The position numbers were made by a program, and so were the translations under genes. A stretch of 62,000 nucleotides of DNA from Diphasiastrum complanatum (Eukaryota; Streptophyta; Lycopodiopsida; Lycopodiales; Lycopodiaceae). The stretch is taken from the NCBI GenBank assembly GCA_029204225.1, contig CM055111.1:9046188-9108187 (forward strand), written 5' to 3'. This document shows, in pieces, positions 22,467-33,494 of the stretch. The notes under the pieces are model-generated. The model saw only the letters and a program-made list of their open reading frames with translations, was not told where the DNA came from and did not search any database. The first letter of the stretch is position 1. Every line of letters starts with the position of its first letter.

Positions 22467-25400
22467 TTAAGAGACATGTTGAAGCTCCACCTCTTTGGCA
22501 ATGACTTGATCTCTCACAAAATGGTGAGCAATCTCAATGTGCTTGCTCCTTGCATGAAAAACAGGATTGCTTGCCAAGCTTTGGGCTGAAAGGTTATCAC
22601 AAAGTATGATTGGAGTCTTCTCTGGTTCCAGCAAGTGAAGATCCAATAACATCCTCTTGATCCAAAGAATCTCCTTGGTGCATGTTGTTAATGCCTTGTA
22701 CTCGGCTTCGGTGGAAGATAGAGAGATAGTTGGTTGCTTCTTTGATAGCCATGAGACCACTCCATCTCCAAGATAGATTGCAAAGGCACTTGTTGACTTC
22801 CTATCCATTTGATCACCTGCAAAATCTGAATCTGAAAATCCACAAAGGTTAGGTGTAGTACCTCCATACAAGATGCCAAAATCTCTAGATCCCGAGATGT
22901 ATCTAAGTACTCTCTTTCCTAGCTTCCAATGAGCCTCACTAGGATCTTGCATAAATTGACTTAGTTTACCAACCACAAAGCTTAGATCAGGTCTTGTGAT
23001 GGTTAACCATATAAGAGATCCTATTAGCTTTCTATAGAGAGTAATGTCCTTGAAGGATCTTTCATTACTTCTTGTAGTTAGCTTTACATTTGATTCCATA
23101 GGAGTAGAAACAACTTTACAATCTTCCATATGAAACCTTTTTAGAATAGAGTTAACATACTTTTCTTGACATATGAATGTAGATTTAGAAGTTCTAATAA
23201 TCTCTATTCCTAAGATATAATGAAGTTTACCAAGATCTTGAATTTCAAACTCTCTTTTGAGTGCCATCTTGATTTCATCTATATCTAGATTGTTACCACC
23301 ACTTAAGATAATGTCATCAACATAGATCAAAAGTAAAGTGATATCATTTTCATTCAATCTAAAGTAGAGAGAATGATCATACTCACTCATAACAAAGTTT
23401 TGAGAAAGTAAGAAGGAATTGAGCTTAGCATACCAACTCCTTGGTGCTTGCTTTAGCCCATACAAACTCTTTTGGAGATAGCACACATGATTAGGCTCAT
23501 CATGTGAAACATAGCCCTCGGGTTGCTCCATGTAAATATCTTCTTCAAGATCACCATTCAAGAAGGCATTAGTAACATCCATTTGCCACATATCCCAATC
23601 ATAAAGAGTTGCAAGAGAGATTAGGATTCGAATAGTTACCATCTTTGCCACGGGTGCAAAGGTCTCATCATAGTCAATACCATATTCTTGAGCATACCCC
23701 TTTGCCACCAACCTTGCCTTGTACTTGTTGATTGATCCATCTTGATTTGTCTTGATCTTGAAGATCCACTTACAACCAATTGCCTTCTTGTCCTTTAAAA
23801 GCTTTACCAACCTCCATGTGTTGCTTTTGATGAGTGCTTGATGCTCATGATCCATGGCTTGGATCCATTCCTTCTTTTGAATTGCTTCACCTACACAAGT
23901 TGGTTCATCAAAAGAGGTAAGAAAAGCAAAGTTAGAGTTGTCCACCACTTGCTTTCCTTTTTCATCATAGGTTAGCCTTGATGGCTTAGCCCTTTGCCTT
24001 TGAGTCTTCCTTGAAGTTTGCTTTGGAGTGGCATCTCCATCTTCATCCAAGACATCTTGCACATCATGATGATTAGTAGGCACATCAACATCAACATCAA
24101 CAACATTGGAAACATTCTCTTCATGAAAGATGACATCCCTACTTATGACAACTTTCTTTGTAGAAGGAATGTACACTTTGTAAGCCTTGCTTACTTCACT
24201 ATAGCCAACAAACACACCCTTCTTTGATGAAGGATCTTCTTTAGTTCTATCATCAAGTGTAATATTGACAAAACATGTACATCCAAAGATCCTACAATGC
24301 TTGACACTCGGCCTTCTACCATAAAGAACCTCATGAGGAGTTTTACCATCCAAGGAAGCACTTGTCCATCTATTACATAGATAGTTAGCACATGCTAAAG
24401 CTTCCCCCCAAAAAGACTTAGCAAGATTAGCATGTAGTCTCATTGCCTTGGCACATTCACAAAGGGTTCTATTCTTCCTCTCGGCCACTCCATTCTGTTG
24501 TGGAGTCCTAGGACTAGACATCTCCCTCTTAATCCCATGTGCTATACAAAAGTCTTTGAACCTATTTGAGGTGTATTCCCCTCCATTATCAGATCTTAAG
24601 CATTTGATCTTTGTATTGAATTGGTTTTCCATTTCATTCTTGAACTTGACAAATGCAGCAAACACTTCATCCTTACTTTTAAGAAGATAGATCCAAGTAT
24701 ACCTACTAAAGTCATCAATGAAAGTTGCATACATCTTTGCCCCACCATTGCTAGTTGTACTAGAAGAATGAATATCAGAATGCACAAGTTGAAAAGCTTC
24801 TTTAGATCTAGAAGTAGATCTAGAATAAGCAAGTCTATGAGATTTGGACAAGGCACAATGTTCACAAACACTATTGTTTGCAACAAGACTTTTAGGGAGA
24901 CCAAGAACAAGCTCTTTCTTTGCCATTACCTCCAAAGATTTGAAGTTGGGATGGCCCAACCTCTTGTGCCAAACTTCTTGGTTTGTCAATTGCTCCCTAT
25001 CCATACATCCTTCATGATTAGAGATCACACATCCATCAAGCTTGAAAAGTTTACCATGCCTCCTACCTTGAGCAATCAAGGATCCACATTTACTTATCAA
25101 ACATGCATCTCCAATGAACTCCACATCAAGTCCTTTGTCAATCATTTGACTTACACTAAGCAAATTCTTAGTGATTGAAGGAATGTACAAAACATTTTCA
25201 AGATTTGCTTTCCTATTTGTTGAAAGGGAAATAGGAATAGTGCCTATGCCTTTGATGTCACATTGACCATCATTTGCAGTGTAGATGATGTTACCTTCTC
25301 CCTCATAAGACAATAAGGATGTAAAGTATTCCTTATGTCTTGTCATGTGAGATGAGGCTCCACTATCAATCCACCAAGGATCATTATCATCTATGTTGGC

Positions 25401-26291
25401 TAACAAACTTGAAGTCATAACAAGTGATTCACATGTGTTATGTTCTTCCTCATCTATTGTAAGATTTCCTTGCCTCTCTCCTTGCTCTCTTTTCTTCTTA
25501 TAACATTCATTTGCAAAATGACCTTTTATCCCACAATAAAAGCACTTGAACTTTGACTTATTGTTCTTAGTAGAAGAGTAAGAGGAAGAGTGATCATCAT
25601 GATCAAAGTTACCACCTTTGGACCATTTCCCTTTGCCTTTACCTTTGCCCTTGAATTTGCCTTTTGTGAAGAAAGCCTCTTCACCTCCACCTTGCAAGGA
25701 TGCACCATCAAGCTTTGATTGCAACCTATGTTCTTCAGCCAATAAGATTTCTTGCAAGTCAACCACACTTGGCAAGACTCTTTGAATGGCAAAACTTTGC
25801 ACAAGGTTAGCATGTTCATTTAGCAAACCATTCAACATAACTTGGACTATTTCACCATCTTTTATGTTCTCATCAATGCATGCTAAATCATCACTTAGGG
25901 ACTTAACTCTCAAGATAAATGCATGAGCACTTTCACCCTCTCTTTGCCTACTAGAAAATATTTGACTCCTTAGGGTCAATACCCTAGATGTGGACTTTGA
26001 TTCAAAGAGCTTCTTTAAGGCATTCCATGCCTCACTTGCACTTTGACACTTTCCAACTTCCTTGAGAAGTTCATTTGTAACATTCATTTTAATGATATGA
26101 AGAGCCCTTTTGGCCTTCTTATCAAACCTTTGTTGCTCTTGAAGTGTGAGAGGTCTCTCTTCAATTTCTGCAACTATGTCCATGAGTTCATTCAACTCAA
26201 GTAAGGACTCCATCCTCACTTTCCAAGTAGAGTAGTTTGATGAACTCAACCTTTCACTAGACTCTAGCATGATCCCACCATTGGAAGCCAT
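22467..26291 (-). CDS. Ty1/copia gag-pol polyprotein, 1274 codons, nonsense near the C-terminus
   Basis: One unbroken frame encodes the whole element. Approximate residues: 1-240 gag (YSTWKVRMESLLEL near the N-terminus), 247-261 zinc knuckle CFYCGIKGHFANEC, 304-315 protease WWIDSGASSHMT, about 438 pre-integrase WHKRLGHPNFKSL, 499-600 integrase core (HSDI, LRSDNGGEYTS, PQQNGVAERKNRTL with the DDE residues), 845-1000 RT (WIFKIKTNQDG, YGLKQAPRSWYAKL, LLIYVDDIILSG), 1155-1274 RNase H (SDSDFAGDQMDRKSTSAF, SLSSTEAEYKAL, HARSKHIEIAHH). All catalytic motifs I can check are present. A TAA (minus strand, 22467-22469) ends it after LQHVS. The same frame stays open 42 codons more to a TGA that overlaps the LTR edge (22338-22340), so the last RNase H residues are cut off. 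A relative at 44679-45108 reads through this point. Confidence 0.95.
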   Translation of the reverse strand: MASNGGIMLESSERLSSSNYSTWKVRMESLLELNELMDIVAEIEERPLTLQEQQRFDKKAKRALHIIKMNVTNELLKEVGKCQSASEAWNALKKLFESKSTSRVLTLRSQIFSSRQREGESAHAFILRVKSLSDDLACIDENIKDGEIVQVMLNGLLNEHANLVQSFAIQRVLPSVVDLQEILLAEEHRLQSKLDGASLQGGGEEAFFTKGKFKGKGKGKGKWSKGGNFDHDDHSSSYSSTKNNKSKFKCFYCGIKGHFANECYKKKREQGERQGNLTIDEEEHNTCESLVMTSSLLANIDDNDPWWIDSGASSHMTRHKEYFTSLLSYEGEGNIIYTANDGQCDIKGIGTIPISLSTNRKANLENVLYIPSITKNLLSVSQMIDKGLDVEFIGDACLISKCGSLIAQGRRHGKLFKLDGCVISNHEGCMDREQLTNQEVWHKRLGHPNFKSLEVMAKKELVLGLPKSLVANNSVCEHCALSKSHRLAYSRSTSRSKEAFQLVHSDIHSSSTTSNGGAKMYATFIDDFSRYTWIYLLKSKDEVFAAFVKFKNEMENQFNTKIKCLRSDNGGEYTSNRFKDFCIAHGIKREMSSPRTPQQNGVAERKNRTLCECAKAMRLHANLAKSFWGEALACANYLCNRWTSASLDGKTPHEVLYGRRPSVKHCRIFGCTCFVNITLDDRTKEDPSSKKGVFVGYSEVSKAYKVYIPSTKKVVISRDVIFHEENVSNVVDVDVDVPTNHHDVQDVLDEDGDATPKQTSRKTQRQRAKPSRLTYDEKGKQVVDNSNFAFLTSFDEPTCVGEAIQKKEWIQAMDHEHQALIKSNTWRLVKLLKDKKAIGCKWIFKIKTNQDGSINKYKARLVAKGYAQEYGIDYDETFAPVAKMVTIRILISLATLYDWDMWQMDVTNAFLNGDLEEDIYMEQPEGYVSHDEPNHVCYLQKSLYGLKQAPRSWYAKLNSFLLSQNFVMSEYDHSLYFRLNENDITLLLIYVDDIILSGGNNLDIDEIKMALKREFEIQDLGKLHYILGIEIIRTSKSTFICQEKYVNSILKRFHMEDCKVVSTPMESNVKLTTRSNERSFKDITLYRKLIGSLIWLTITRPDLSFVVGKLSQFMQDPSEAHWKLGKRVLRYISGSRDFGILYGGTTPNLCGFSDSDFAGDQMDRKSTSAFAIYLGDGVVSWLSKKQPTISLSSTEAEYKALTTCTKEILWIKRMLLDLHLLEPEKTPIILCDNLSAQSLASNPVFHARSKHIEIAHHFVRDQVIAKEVELQHVS

Positions 26292-27451
26292 GATTCTAAT
26301 GTTTCTTCAACTTTTAGGTTCTGTCCTAAAGCACTTAGCACTCACTTTTCTCTCAACAAATGATAGATAAAGAGATCTATGAAGATTTAGGACCCTAAAA
26401 CACTTCTATCTTGAACCTAGATGGTTTCCAAGCATAGAAAGGAAGATTGAAACACATGCAACACTTTGCACACACTAAGAATGGATTACAAAATCAAACC
26501 AACCTGAACACACTCTTGCTTAAGCTCTCAAACTTTCCAGCAAGTGACCAAATCAAGTTATGGTGTGAAGAGTTACTTGCATTCTTAGAAAATACCCAAA
26601 ACTAGGATGCCAAGATTACCTAGTAATGAACAAACTTGATCAACATATGATCAACACACTAAGATATTGATTCAACCTGTAAAACCACATGTAAACCACA
26701 CTTCTAAAAGTTTATAAACTCCAGCAAGTGATAAATACAAGATTTAGAGGTGAATGAATGAGCACACTTAGTGAATCACAAGACTAGCTTCACTATCTTG
26801 TCAAATCTTGGTGTTTAGATGTAGATCTAAGATCACTTCACATGAGAATGTTCCTCAACCTGTTAAGAACCTGAAAACACACTTGCATAATGGTTAACAC
26901 CTTCCAGTAAATGCTCCAATCAAATTACATAAGGAGAGTTACTTACATGCTCAACAAAGTACACCAAAATTTATGCCAAAATTGATGACAATCTTTACAA
27001 TATGCTCTTCACAATGGAGCTTACAATATGTTCACCCAAAAAAGGGGATCTTTCATCCAAATGGGAGCTTTGCTCAGCCTTTAGGAGAATTACAACTCAC
27101 TCAAAAGAGCATTTGTCATCCACTTAAGGAGAAGTTTCATCCACTTAAGGAGAGTGTTCATCCAAGAATGGAGATTGTCAACAATAGGATTGAAAAGAAC
27201 ATTGTTAGTATTGAATATGCACAAGCCTCACAATCACAAATGATTAGGTGTTATGATCTGATCCAAAATAGTTTCTTTTCAGCCTCTGATCTTCAATAGA
27301 CCTGAAATATGCTTTTGATCCACAAGTTCAACTCACAAAACAAAGGTTAGTAAGATTTGATCAACAAAGCAATGCAAAATCATGCTAGAACTTGATCAAA
27401 CATCCAAATATCACCAAAAATGGAATACTTACTGTAAATAGAAGCCAACCA
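26292..27451 (-). other. leader of the young copia element, with internal tandem repeats
   Basis: This is 1.16 kb between the primer site and the gag start. Three diverged units begin with CAACCTG near 26501 (as AACCTG), 26673 and 26856, so a period of about 175-183 bp; each continues with a run resembling CACACTTGC and then CCAGCAAGTG or CCAGTAAATG. A separate 21-bp repeat lies at about 27117-27158. Confidence 0.6.
26973..27299 (+). other. antisense open frame over the copia leader, 108 codons
   Basis: An open frame on the strand opposite to gag-pol. It contains the repeated peptide HPLKEKF/HPLKESV caused by a 21-bp tandem repeat. It matches no family I know and is probably a by-product of the repeat, so I do not call it a gene. 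Confidence 0.3.
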
Positions 27452-27463
27452 GCTCTGATACCA
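27452..27463 (-). other. primer-binding site (initiator-Met tRNA)
   Basis: The plus strand reads GCTCTGATACCA, directly touching the LTR at 27464; it is the exact 12-base complement used by copia elements. Confidence 0.9.
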
Positions 27464-28118
27464 TGTGAAAAATACAGATCCTAAGTGGATCTAAACTCCA
27501 AGATCATTGGCTTGAATGCTTGCACTCCAAACTACATAAGCTAGGAATTGGCAACACATTCTATGCTACCTAGAATGCAAAGAACTTGATCAAAAAGCAT
27601 TTATCACAAATGGAAACTTCCATAAACATCAAGTGCGGCCCAAAATAGCATTATACAGTCCATAATACATCAGCCTACCACTTTTGGAAAGCACCTAAGA
27701 TCATACACAATAGCTTGAAGACAATACACACAACAATGCTCTCAATGGAGGAAGAAACAATGACAATGATCTATTGATCTCAATGAAGCATACAAAAGGT
27801 TTCTCCAACCTGTTCTCCACGACTTCCCTACTATTTATGGATGAGGAAGATGACTCTCTCTCCTCTCTCTAGAAGGTACTTGACCCTAGATATTCCCTAT
27901 ATAGGAAAAATAGCTAAAAATGGCTTATATGACCAAAATACATCAAAATGGTCTCATTTTGAAGGGTATGAAGTTTGACACTTCATCATACTGAAAAAAT
28001 ACAGTAAATAAAAACATTGTGGCCTGGTTCACACGTGTGAAACTCCAGAACCAAAACTATTTACAATTTTAGCCAATTTAGGCCTCAAACTAGCTAGGAA
28101 ATGTTGACAATTTTCACA
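27464..28118 (-). repeat. 5' LTR of the young copia element
   Basis: 655 bp, the same length as its partner at 21688-22342. TTCACACGTGTGAA lies at 28028-28041. Transcription should run leftward from here. Confidence 0.95.
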
Positions 28119-28123
28119 ACCCA
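28119..28123. other. target-site duplication, right
   Basis: ACCCA, identical to 21683-21687. Confidence 0.9.
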
Positions 28124-28125
28124 CG

Positions 28126-28127
<2 letters not shown>

Positions 28128-28159
<32 letters not shown>
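28128..28159. repeat. (CT)n microsatellite
   Basis: About 32 bp of CT repeat in the sequence interrupted by the copia insertion. Confidence 0.95.
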
Positions 28160-28160
<1 letters not shown>

Positions 28161-28239
28161 GCAATTCATTTCTTCTTCTAACTTTTGGTGTTGTGAGGTG
28201 CTTATGCCCTTGTATGTGATGTTTTCCATAGCTAAGTTT

Positions 28240-29350
28240 CTCAAGCTTTCATAGTTGATCTAGTATTGAAGTTAAGATACTCCATAGCTAGGTCTTGCAA
28301 TTTATCATCCTCATGGTAAGTGAAATCCTTCAACCAACATAAATAAGAATTATAATCAACAACATCCATACATTTAACAGTTTCCAAAGAAGAAAACATA
28401 TAAGGAGAAGAAATATCCACATTTCCATTCAATTCAATGAGAGAGTCGTTATGTAGAACGACAAACTGTGGGTTACATAGTTTTTCTTTAACGACTCCTT
28501 CCTCTCATAGAACCACGCCTTACCCAGGTATGATGTCTACTTTATCCAAATTCATTACATGGAAATCTAATTTACCCTTATATCCTTGAATTTGTACAAG
28601 AAGACGTGGGACTATTCGGGCCCAAACTTGGCTCTCTGCTCCCATGGCCAACTTTAGCACATAGCGATGGTCACTTTGCTTTGTTTCCACCTTTAATTTA
28701 TACAATAACTTAGACTCAATAAAAAATATTTGTTGAACCATTGTCAAATAATATTGTTACGACTTGGCCTCCAACGGTCCCATTCATCCAAATAAGATCG
28801 TGGGGACCAAAAACTGCCATATTAAAACAACAATGCTCACAACTAGAATTATTAGCAAAGGTTAGGTCAATGCTTGAAATGGTAGAGTTACCTGGCCTCT
28901 TAAAGGAAGCCCCTTTAACATTTTTCCTTTTCTTCAGGCACTCCTTTGCAACATGACCCGGTTCCATGCAATTGAAGCATAATTGTCACTCCTGGCCTTT
29001 GCGAAGGTTTCTTGGTCCATCGAGGATCATTTCTTTGATCCACTCGATTCCAAGGGAGAACCCTTCACTTTTTCTTTTCCTTTCTTCGAAAAGAATGTCT
29101 TTTTACCCTTTGCTTCGGGTTGGCCAATAGGCTCAGGCTTAGCTACTACACGAGTATCATCGTATAGCTTAGCATAGCGAACAACATCCTCGAGAGTATG
29201 AGGCTGGTTCCTCCTTACTTCGAGTCGAAAGTCTTTGGGCAATCCCAAAATAAAATGCAACTTGACTAAAGCAGGATCTATTCTTGTAGCAAAACAAGAA
29301 TATACCTCCTGAAAATCTTGCAAGTATGCATCCGAGGACCGGTTCCCCAT
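28240..29350 (-). pseudogene. Ty3/gypsy gag C-terminus and protease relic
   Basis: Reading leftward, a 107-codon frame (29350-29027) gives the gag C-terminal helices (YLQDFQEVYSCFATRID, LHFILGLPKDFRLEVRR, LEDVVRYAKLYDD) and a basic tail. A shifted frame (28967-28716) has the knuckle remnant MEPGHVAKECLKKRKN and protease VTILFDNGSTNIFY (active site D-N-G instead of D-T/S-G). A third (28747-28520) has LDFHVMNLDKVDIIPG, the second protease block, after which the frame ends. A 63-codon frame at 28432-28241 follows in the linker position but is unrecognised. RT is absent. Confidence 0.75.
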
Positions 29351-29640
29351 GTGAATCGTTGCATACTGGCAATGGTAGTCATCCGAGCAGTAGGAGAAAA
29401 AGTCTCCTCGTAATCAATCCCCTTTTGCTGAGCATAGCCTTTGGCAACAAGCCTTGCCTTGTACCTTTCAAGGGTACCATCTACCTTATACTTGATTTTG
29501 TATACCCATTTAGAACCAATTGCCTTCTTCCCATGAGGAATATCAACAAGAACCCAAATCTGGTTCTTCATGAGTGAGTCATACTCATCTTGCATCGCAT
29601 CCTCCCAACATTTTACTCCCTTGGACTACTCATATATAAA
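29345..29640 (-). pseudogene. Ty1/copia RT N-terminal fragment joined to gypsy gag
   Basis: The minus-strand frame reads MQDEYDSLMKNQIWVLVDI, then IGSKWVYKIKYKVDGTLERY, KARLVAKGYAQQKGIDYEET and FSPTARMTTIASMQRFTWG: the first RT block of copia. It runs straight into sequence which, in another frame, is the gypsy gag relic at 29350. The copia catalytic YVDD and everything after it are missing. Confidence 0.8.
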
Positions 29641-31267
29641 ACAGCAATTTTTAACCACATAAAGATTAGGAAGGGCTTACAAATGACATTAACCTGACAA
29701 GCTTGAATAGACATCTATTGTAGCAATGGTTGTTGAGCTTAGTGCAATTGCCACTAAATAGACTTTCCCACTACATGATCAAGGGTTGTTCCATTGAAGA
29801 TTAGATGAGTAGCATAGGGCTAAAAAGCCTCAGTGTTTCCCTATTACATGCAAAGCAGAGAGCAACTCTAATCTTTAACCCAATTTAGCTCAAAACTATA
29901 GTTCAACATATTGCATTGTGATTACATTTTATGCACACATAATTTGCCTTGCATTGGGGGTATGAGAACATTTTCCACACCAACATGTATGTGAAGTGAA
30001 GTCTTGGATGCATTAGTTGATTGCTTCATTAGCTTCAAAATGGTAACATCCACACACCAAACTTCACCTTGCTTTGAATTTTGATAGGCAACCTCACCTT
30101 TGGTATAGGTGGTAAATTCTTTCATATTACTATTACAGTGTAGATCTTGAACTATTTTTAGATTTGACATTTTCTGGATAGTAGCAAAATATCCCAGATT
30201 TAACTTCAAATATTGATCTTATGAGATTTGCTTTAAGCTCTAAACACAGATATTTTTTAATATCGTAAAGACTCCTTATTTGGGAAAAATGTGCATTAAA
30301 GAGGTTTTGCAAACCGCTATATAAAGAATGAGGGATACAAAGGACTCCATAATGGAATTGGTGGTTGACAAGAGTATAGACTTGATGGTGATGCTCAAGG
30401 GAGGCTAAGTTGTGACATAAACGAAAATTTCTTCAAATTTTGGTTTCTAATGGATTTGCTCGTGTGGATCTCTCCAAAGTTGCAGCCATATAGAGTTGGC
30501 CTTAGGCATGTGATGTTCATGAGGTTCATATTTTTCTCGATCTTGCTATGCATGTACATAAGTGTGTTCTTGACTTTGTTATTGTTGCTCATCATTTAGA
30601 TGTGTTGTAACGAAAGCATATTATTTTTCAATAAAAATTTTTCTATTTATGGGCTCCTATTATAGCTAGACCTAATTTTGATCATAAACTTTTTGTTGAG
30701 ACAACACTACCGTTGTAGGTATTGGCGCTATTCTTCCTCAACCTATTGGTGTTATGGCTTTTAGGATCTCATTGTTTATGTCCTTATGAAACTTATTCTA
30801 TACATAATTCCTTGTTAATGTTTATACTCTTAAAAATTGGTGACATAGTTATGGACTCAGCTCATTACATTCACCGCATCCATTTACATTTACTTTACTT
30901 TGTGCATAAGCAAGCCTTGGGCCCTTTTTTATTCATTAGTGACACTTAGACTATATGGTTGGCCTTGGCCTTATTATTCATTATTAGACATATTACTGGA
31001 GAGTGGGGGCCTTCTTGGAGGGTGCATTATTTTCCCTCCTAGTTGGGCCCTAGCCAACGGAAGCTTCTGTTTTAGGCTTTCTCTTGGCTATAAGTAGGGA
31101 AACTGTGTCATTTGCCATTCAGCTGATGATATTGATATCTCTCTTTAGCCTCCTTTCCTGCTTTCTATGGTTAAGTCTTGCTTATGTGCTGTTTTCATAA
31201 CTTAAGTCTTGTTTATGTGATGCTTTCATAGCTTAGCTCTAGATCAGCTGTGGCTCTATTCGCAACT
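29641..31267. other. unassigned DNA, last part probably a gypsy LTR
   Basis: No protein domain is recognised in 29641-30600. From about 30600 on, the sequence looks like an LTR of the plus-strand gypsy relic: a TATA-like GGCTATAAGTAGGG (near 31086) and a primer site at 31268. A 31-bp imperfect tandem duplication (TTAAGTCTTGCTTATGTGCT and partner) lies at 31171-31232. Confidence 0.4.
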
Positions 31268-31279
31268 TGGTATCAGAGC
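31268..31279 (+). other. primer-binding site (initiator-Met tRNA)
   Basis: Exact TGGTATCAGAGC upstream of the plus-strand gypsy gag. Confidence 0.8.
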
Positions 31280-31699
31280 ACTTTCCTGATTGCTGAATTT
31301 CAGATCTGATTTTCTGATTGGGGGCCCATTTTCCTTGTTAATTTCTCTCTTTTTGCTGAGGGCTTTCGTCTCTTTGCTTCAGCAACATTCAGCACAGTTT
31401 GGAGGAGGACCAGCTCCCATCAGAGCATTTTCCTTGGCGGAGCTTTAGCAGATAGTTAGCAGAAGTACTTCCGCTAAATTTGGTGGCCAGAAAAAAAAAA
31501 TCTGGGCAAATTATTTCGGGCGCCCAAGTTCCAACCCTCCATCACCCATTTTTAGCTTGTTTGTAGGCTCTCCAGCGCGCAATTCCCTCATCTCTTTCAT
31601 CTGTTCTTCTTTCCATTTTCAGCCCTCTCTTATTTTTGTTTGCAGGCTGTCCAGCTGCTTTATACTTGTCACTTTCGTCCGTTTTTGTCTCTATTTGTA

Positions 31700-33494
31700 G
31701 CCATTTTTCACACCTTGTTTGCAGGCTGTCCATCACCCATCCTCAACCAAATTTCATGAAATTTTGACTCCGTTAGATATTCCAATTTGTCACTTGCCTC
31801 TTGGCTATCCAGCGCATTTTTTTACAGCCTTCATTTTCACTTTTTTCATTTGCTCATTGTTTTCCTTTCTTAGTTGTGATAATAGTGGTTTTAATAGACT
31901 AATTTGGGGTGATGACAAGAGTCCGTCTCTCAAGTTTTTGTCTATTCCTTCCACTATCATTATGGCACATTCACCTACCCTAAGTGAGACTACTCAAGAA
32001 ACCTTATCCAATCAGTTTCGTTGCATGGATGAGACCCCTGGCCTCGTTCTTCGCTTCGATACCATTATGACCGGCTTTGCTACTATACAATCACAGATTG
32101 ATTCTTTATAGCCTCATGGTCCTAGTAAAGCTCCTATTATTTGGGACTCCCCCTCCACTTGGATTTCCATCTTCCTCTGCTAGTCAGCCTAGTGGTGGAC
32201 CGTTCATTCCACCTAATCCACCTCCTGGTTTCTTTTCACGTCCCCCACTTCCTGAGCCACACTTTACTCAAGAATTTCGTGATAGGGTCCAGCTTGCTAC
32301 CTATTCTGGTTTCTCTGATGGGAACTTATTAGAGAATTGGTTTGCTAAGCTTGACACATATTTTCAGATCTACCCTAAGATTGATCCTCAGAAGATCCAG
32401 TTGGCTGCTTTACATTTAGATGGATGCGCCACCATGTGGTGGCGAGTTTATAGAGCTGATCCTGATCGAAAAGGGCTCCATTAATGGCATACTTTTCACC
32501 GTGAACTCCGTCATGCTATGATTGATCCCAACATGATACATTCAATAGTCTCACTCAGACCAGTGATCTTGCTTCTTATACAGATCAGTTTATGGATCTT
32601 TCTTATCTTTTCACAGATCTACAGCCCACTGAGCTTAATTCTCGTTACATTGTTGGGCCTGATTTACTTCTTGCTACTTGCCATGCTCAGCTTGGCTATG
32701 CTACTTGGACAGGGCATCCTGGTCCTCGCTCCATTTGGTTACGTGTACGTATTACAAGTTGTGAGTATATTGCTTCAATTGATACTGGCAGCACTCATTC
32801 TTTTTATTAACAGTTATATCACTAGTCGGATTTGTGCTTCACCTATTCCTGCTTCACAACCTTTCATAGTTGAGGTTGTCAGTTCTCATTCTTTTCCTAG
32901 TTCTCAGATGTTTCAGCGTTTACCATACCGTATTGAAGATTATTTGGATAGACAGATCTTTACATTATTCCTATGGAGCGTTATGATCTTATCCTTGGTG
33001 CTGATTGGTTTGCATCTCTTGGAGTCGTTACACTGGACTTGACACAGCAGACATTGACATTTGTACATGATGCAGTTACACACTCACTTGTTGGCATTGA
33101 TTCTTAGGGAGACTTTCAGTGTGTTACTAGGAAGCAGTTTATTCACAGTTTGTCAAAGGCTCATTGTGCAGTCTTATTATGTGTTCAGCGGGCAGTACCA
33201 GTTCCTCCAGTATGTACTCCAACAGTTATTCCTTAGGTGATCTCTAAATTATTACATCAGTATGTTTATGTCTTTTCAGAACCTACGATGCTACCACCAT
33301 AACGTGATGTGAACCATCATATTGACTTGCGTCCAGGTTCTAGTCCTCCTTCTCGTCCCCCTTATCGTATGTCTCGATCTGAACGTGATGAGCTTGAGCT
33401 CCATATTACTGCCTTGTTAGATCAGGGTCTCATTGTTCCTAGTCACAACCCTTTTGGTGCCCATGTTCTCCTTGTTAGCAAGAAGGAGTTAGAA
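31700..33494 (+). pseudogene. Ty3/gypsy gag-protease-RT entry relic
   Basis: In order on the plus strand: gag N-terminus (HSPTLSETTQETLSNQFR and LVLRFDTIMTGFATIQSQID, about 31960-32110), a Pro-rich linker, and gag core VQLATYSGFSDGNLLENWF, DTYFQIYPKIDPQKIQ, HLDGCATMWW (32077-32484 frame). Then a shifted protease part: IASIDTGSTHSFY (about 32772-32810, intact D-T-G), YDLILGADWFASLGVVTLDL (about 32980-33040). Last comes the RT lead-in DVNHHIDLRPGSSPPSRPPY and LLDQGLIVPSHNPFGAHVLL, stopping at VSKKE near 33490, where unrelated sequence begins. Several stops and shifts. The long frame at 32518-33042 is an out-of-frame shadow of this gene. Confidence 0.85.

Larger units (their letters stand above)
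21688..28118 (-). mobile_element. young, nearly complete Ty1/copia LTR retrotransposon
   Basis: This 6431-bp element has two 655-bp LTRs (21688-22342 and 27464-28118) with TGTGAAAA..TTTTCACA ends, a perfect 5-bp target duplication ACCCA, a primer site touching the 5' LTR, a polypurine tract at the 3' LTR and one long gag-pol frame. By eye the LTRs differ at about four positions, so the insertion is recent compared with everything else here. One nonsense codon near the end of RNase H is the only clear lesion. It sits inside the 3' side of an older plus-strand copia relic. Confidence 0.95.

Noticed and set aside
24621-25178. 185-codon plus-strand frame inside the young copia element
   Set aside because: Antisense shadow of the intact gag-pol frame.
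21688-28118. CRISPR-like or bacterial features anywhere in the window
   Set aside because: No regularly spaced direct repeats with unique spacers, no operons and no ribosome-binding-site pattern; introns, LTR elements and telomere-type motifs indicate a plant nuclear genome.
32518-33042. 174-codon hydrophobic frame resembling a membrane protein
   Set aside because: It overlaps the gypsy gag-protease segment in a different frame; the true frame shows DTGSTHSF and ILGADWFASLG.
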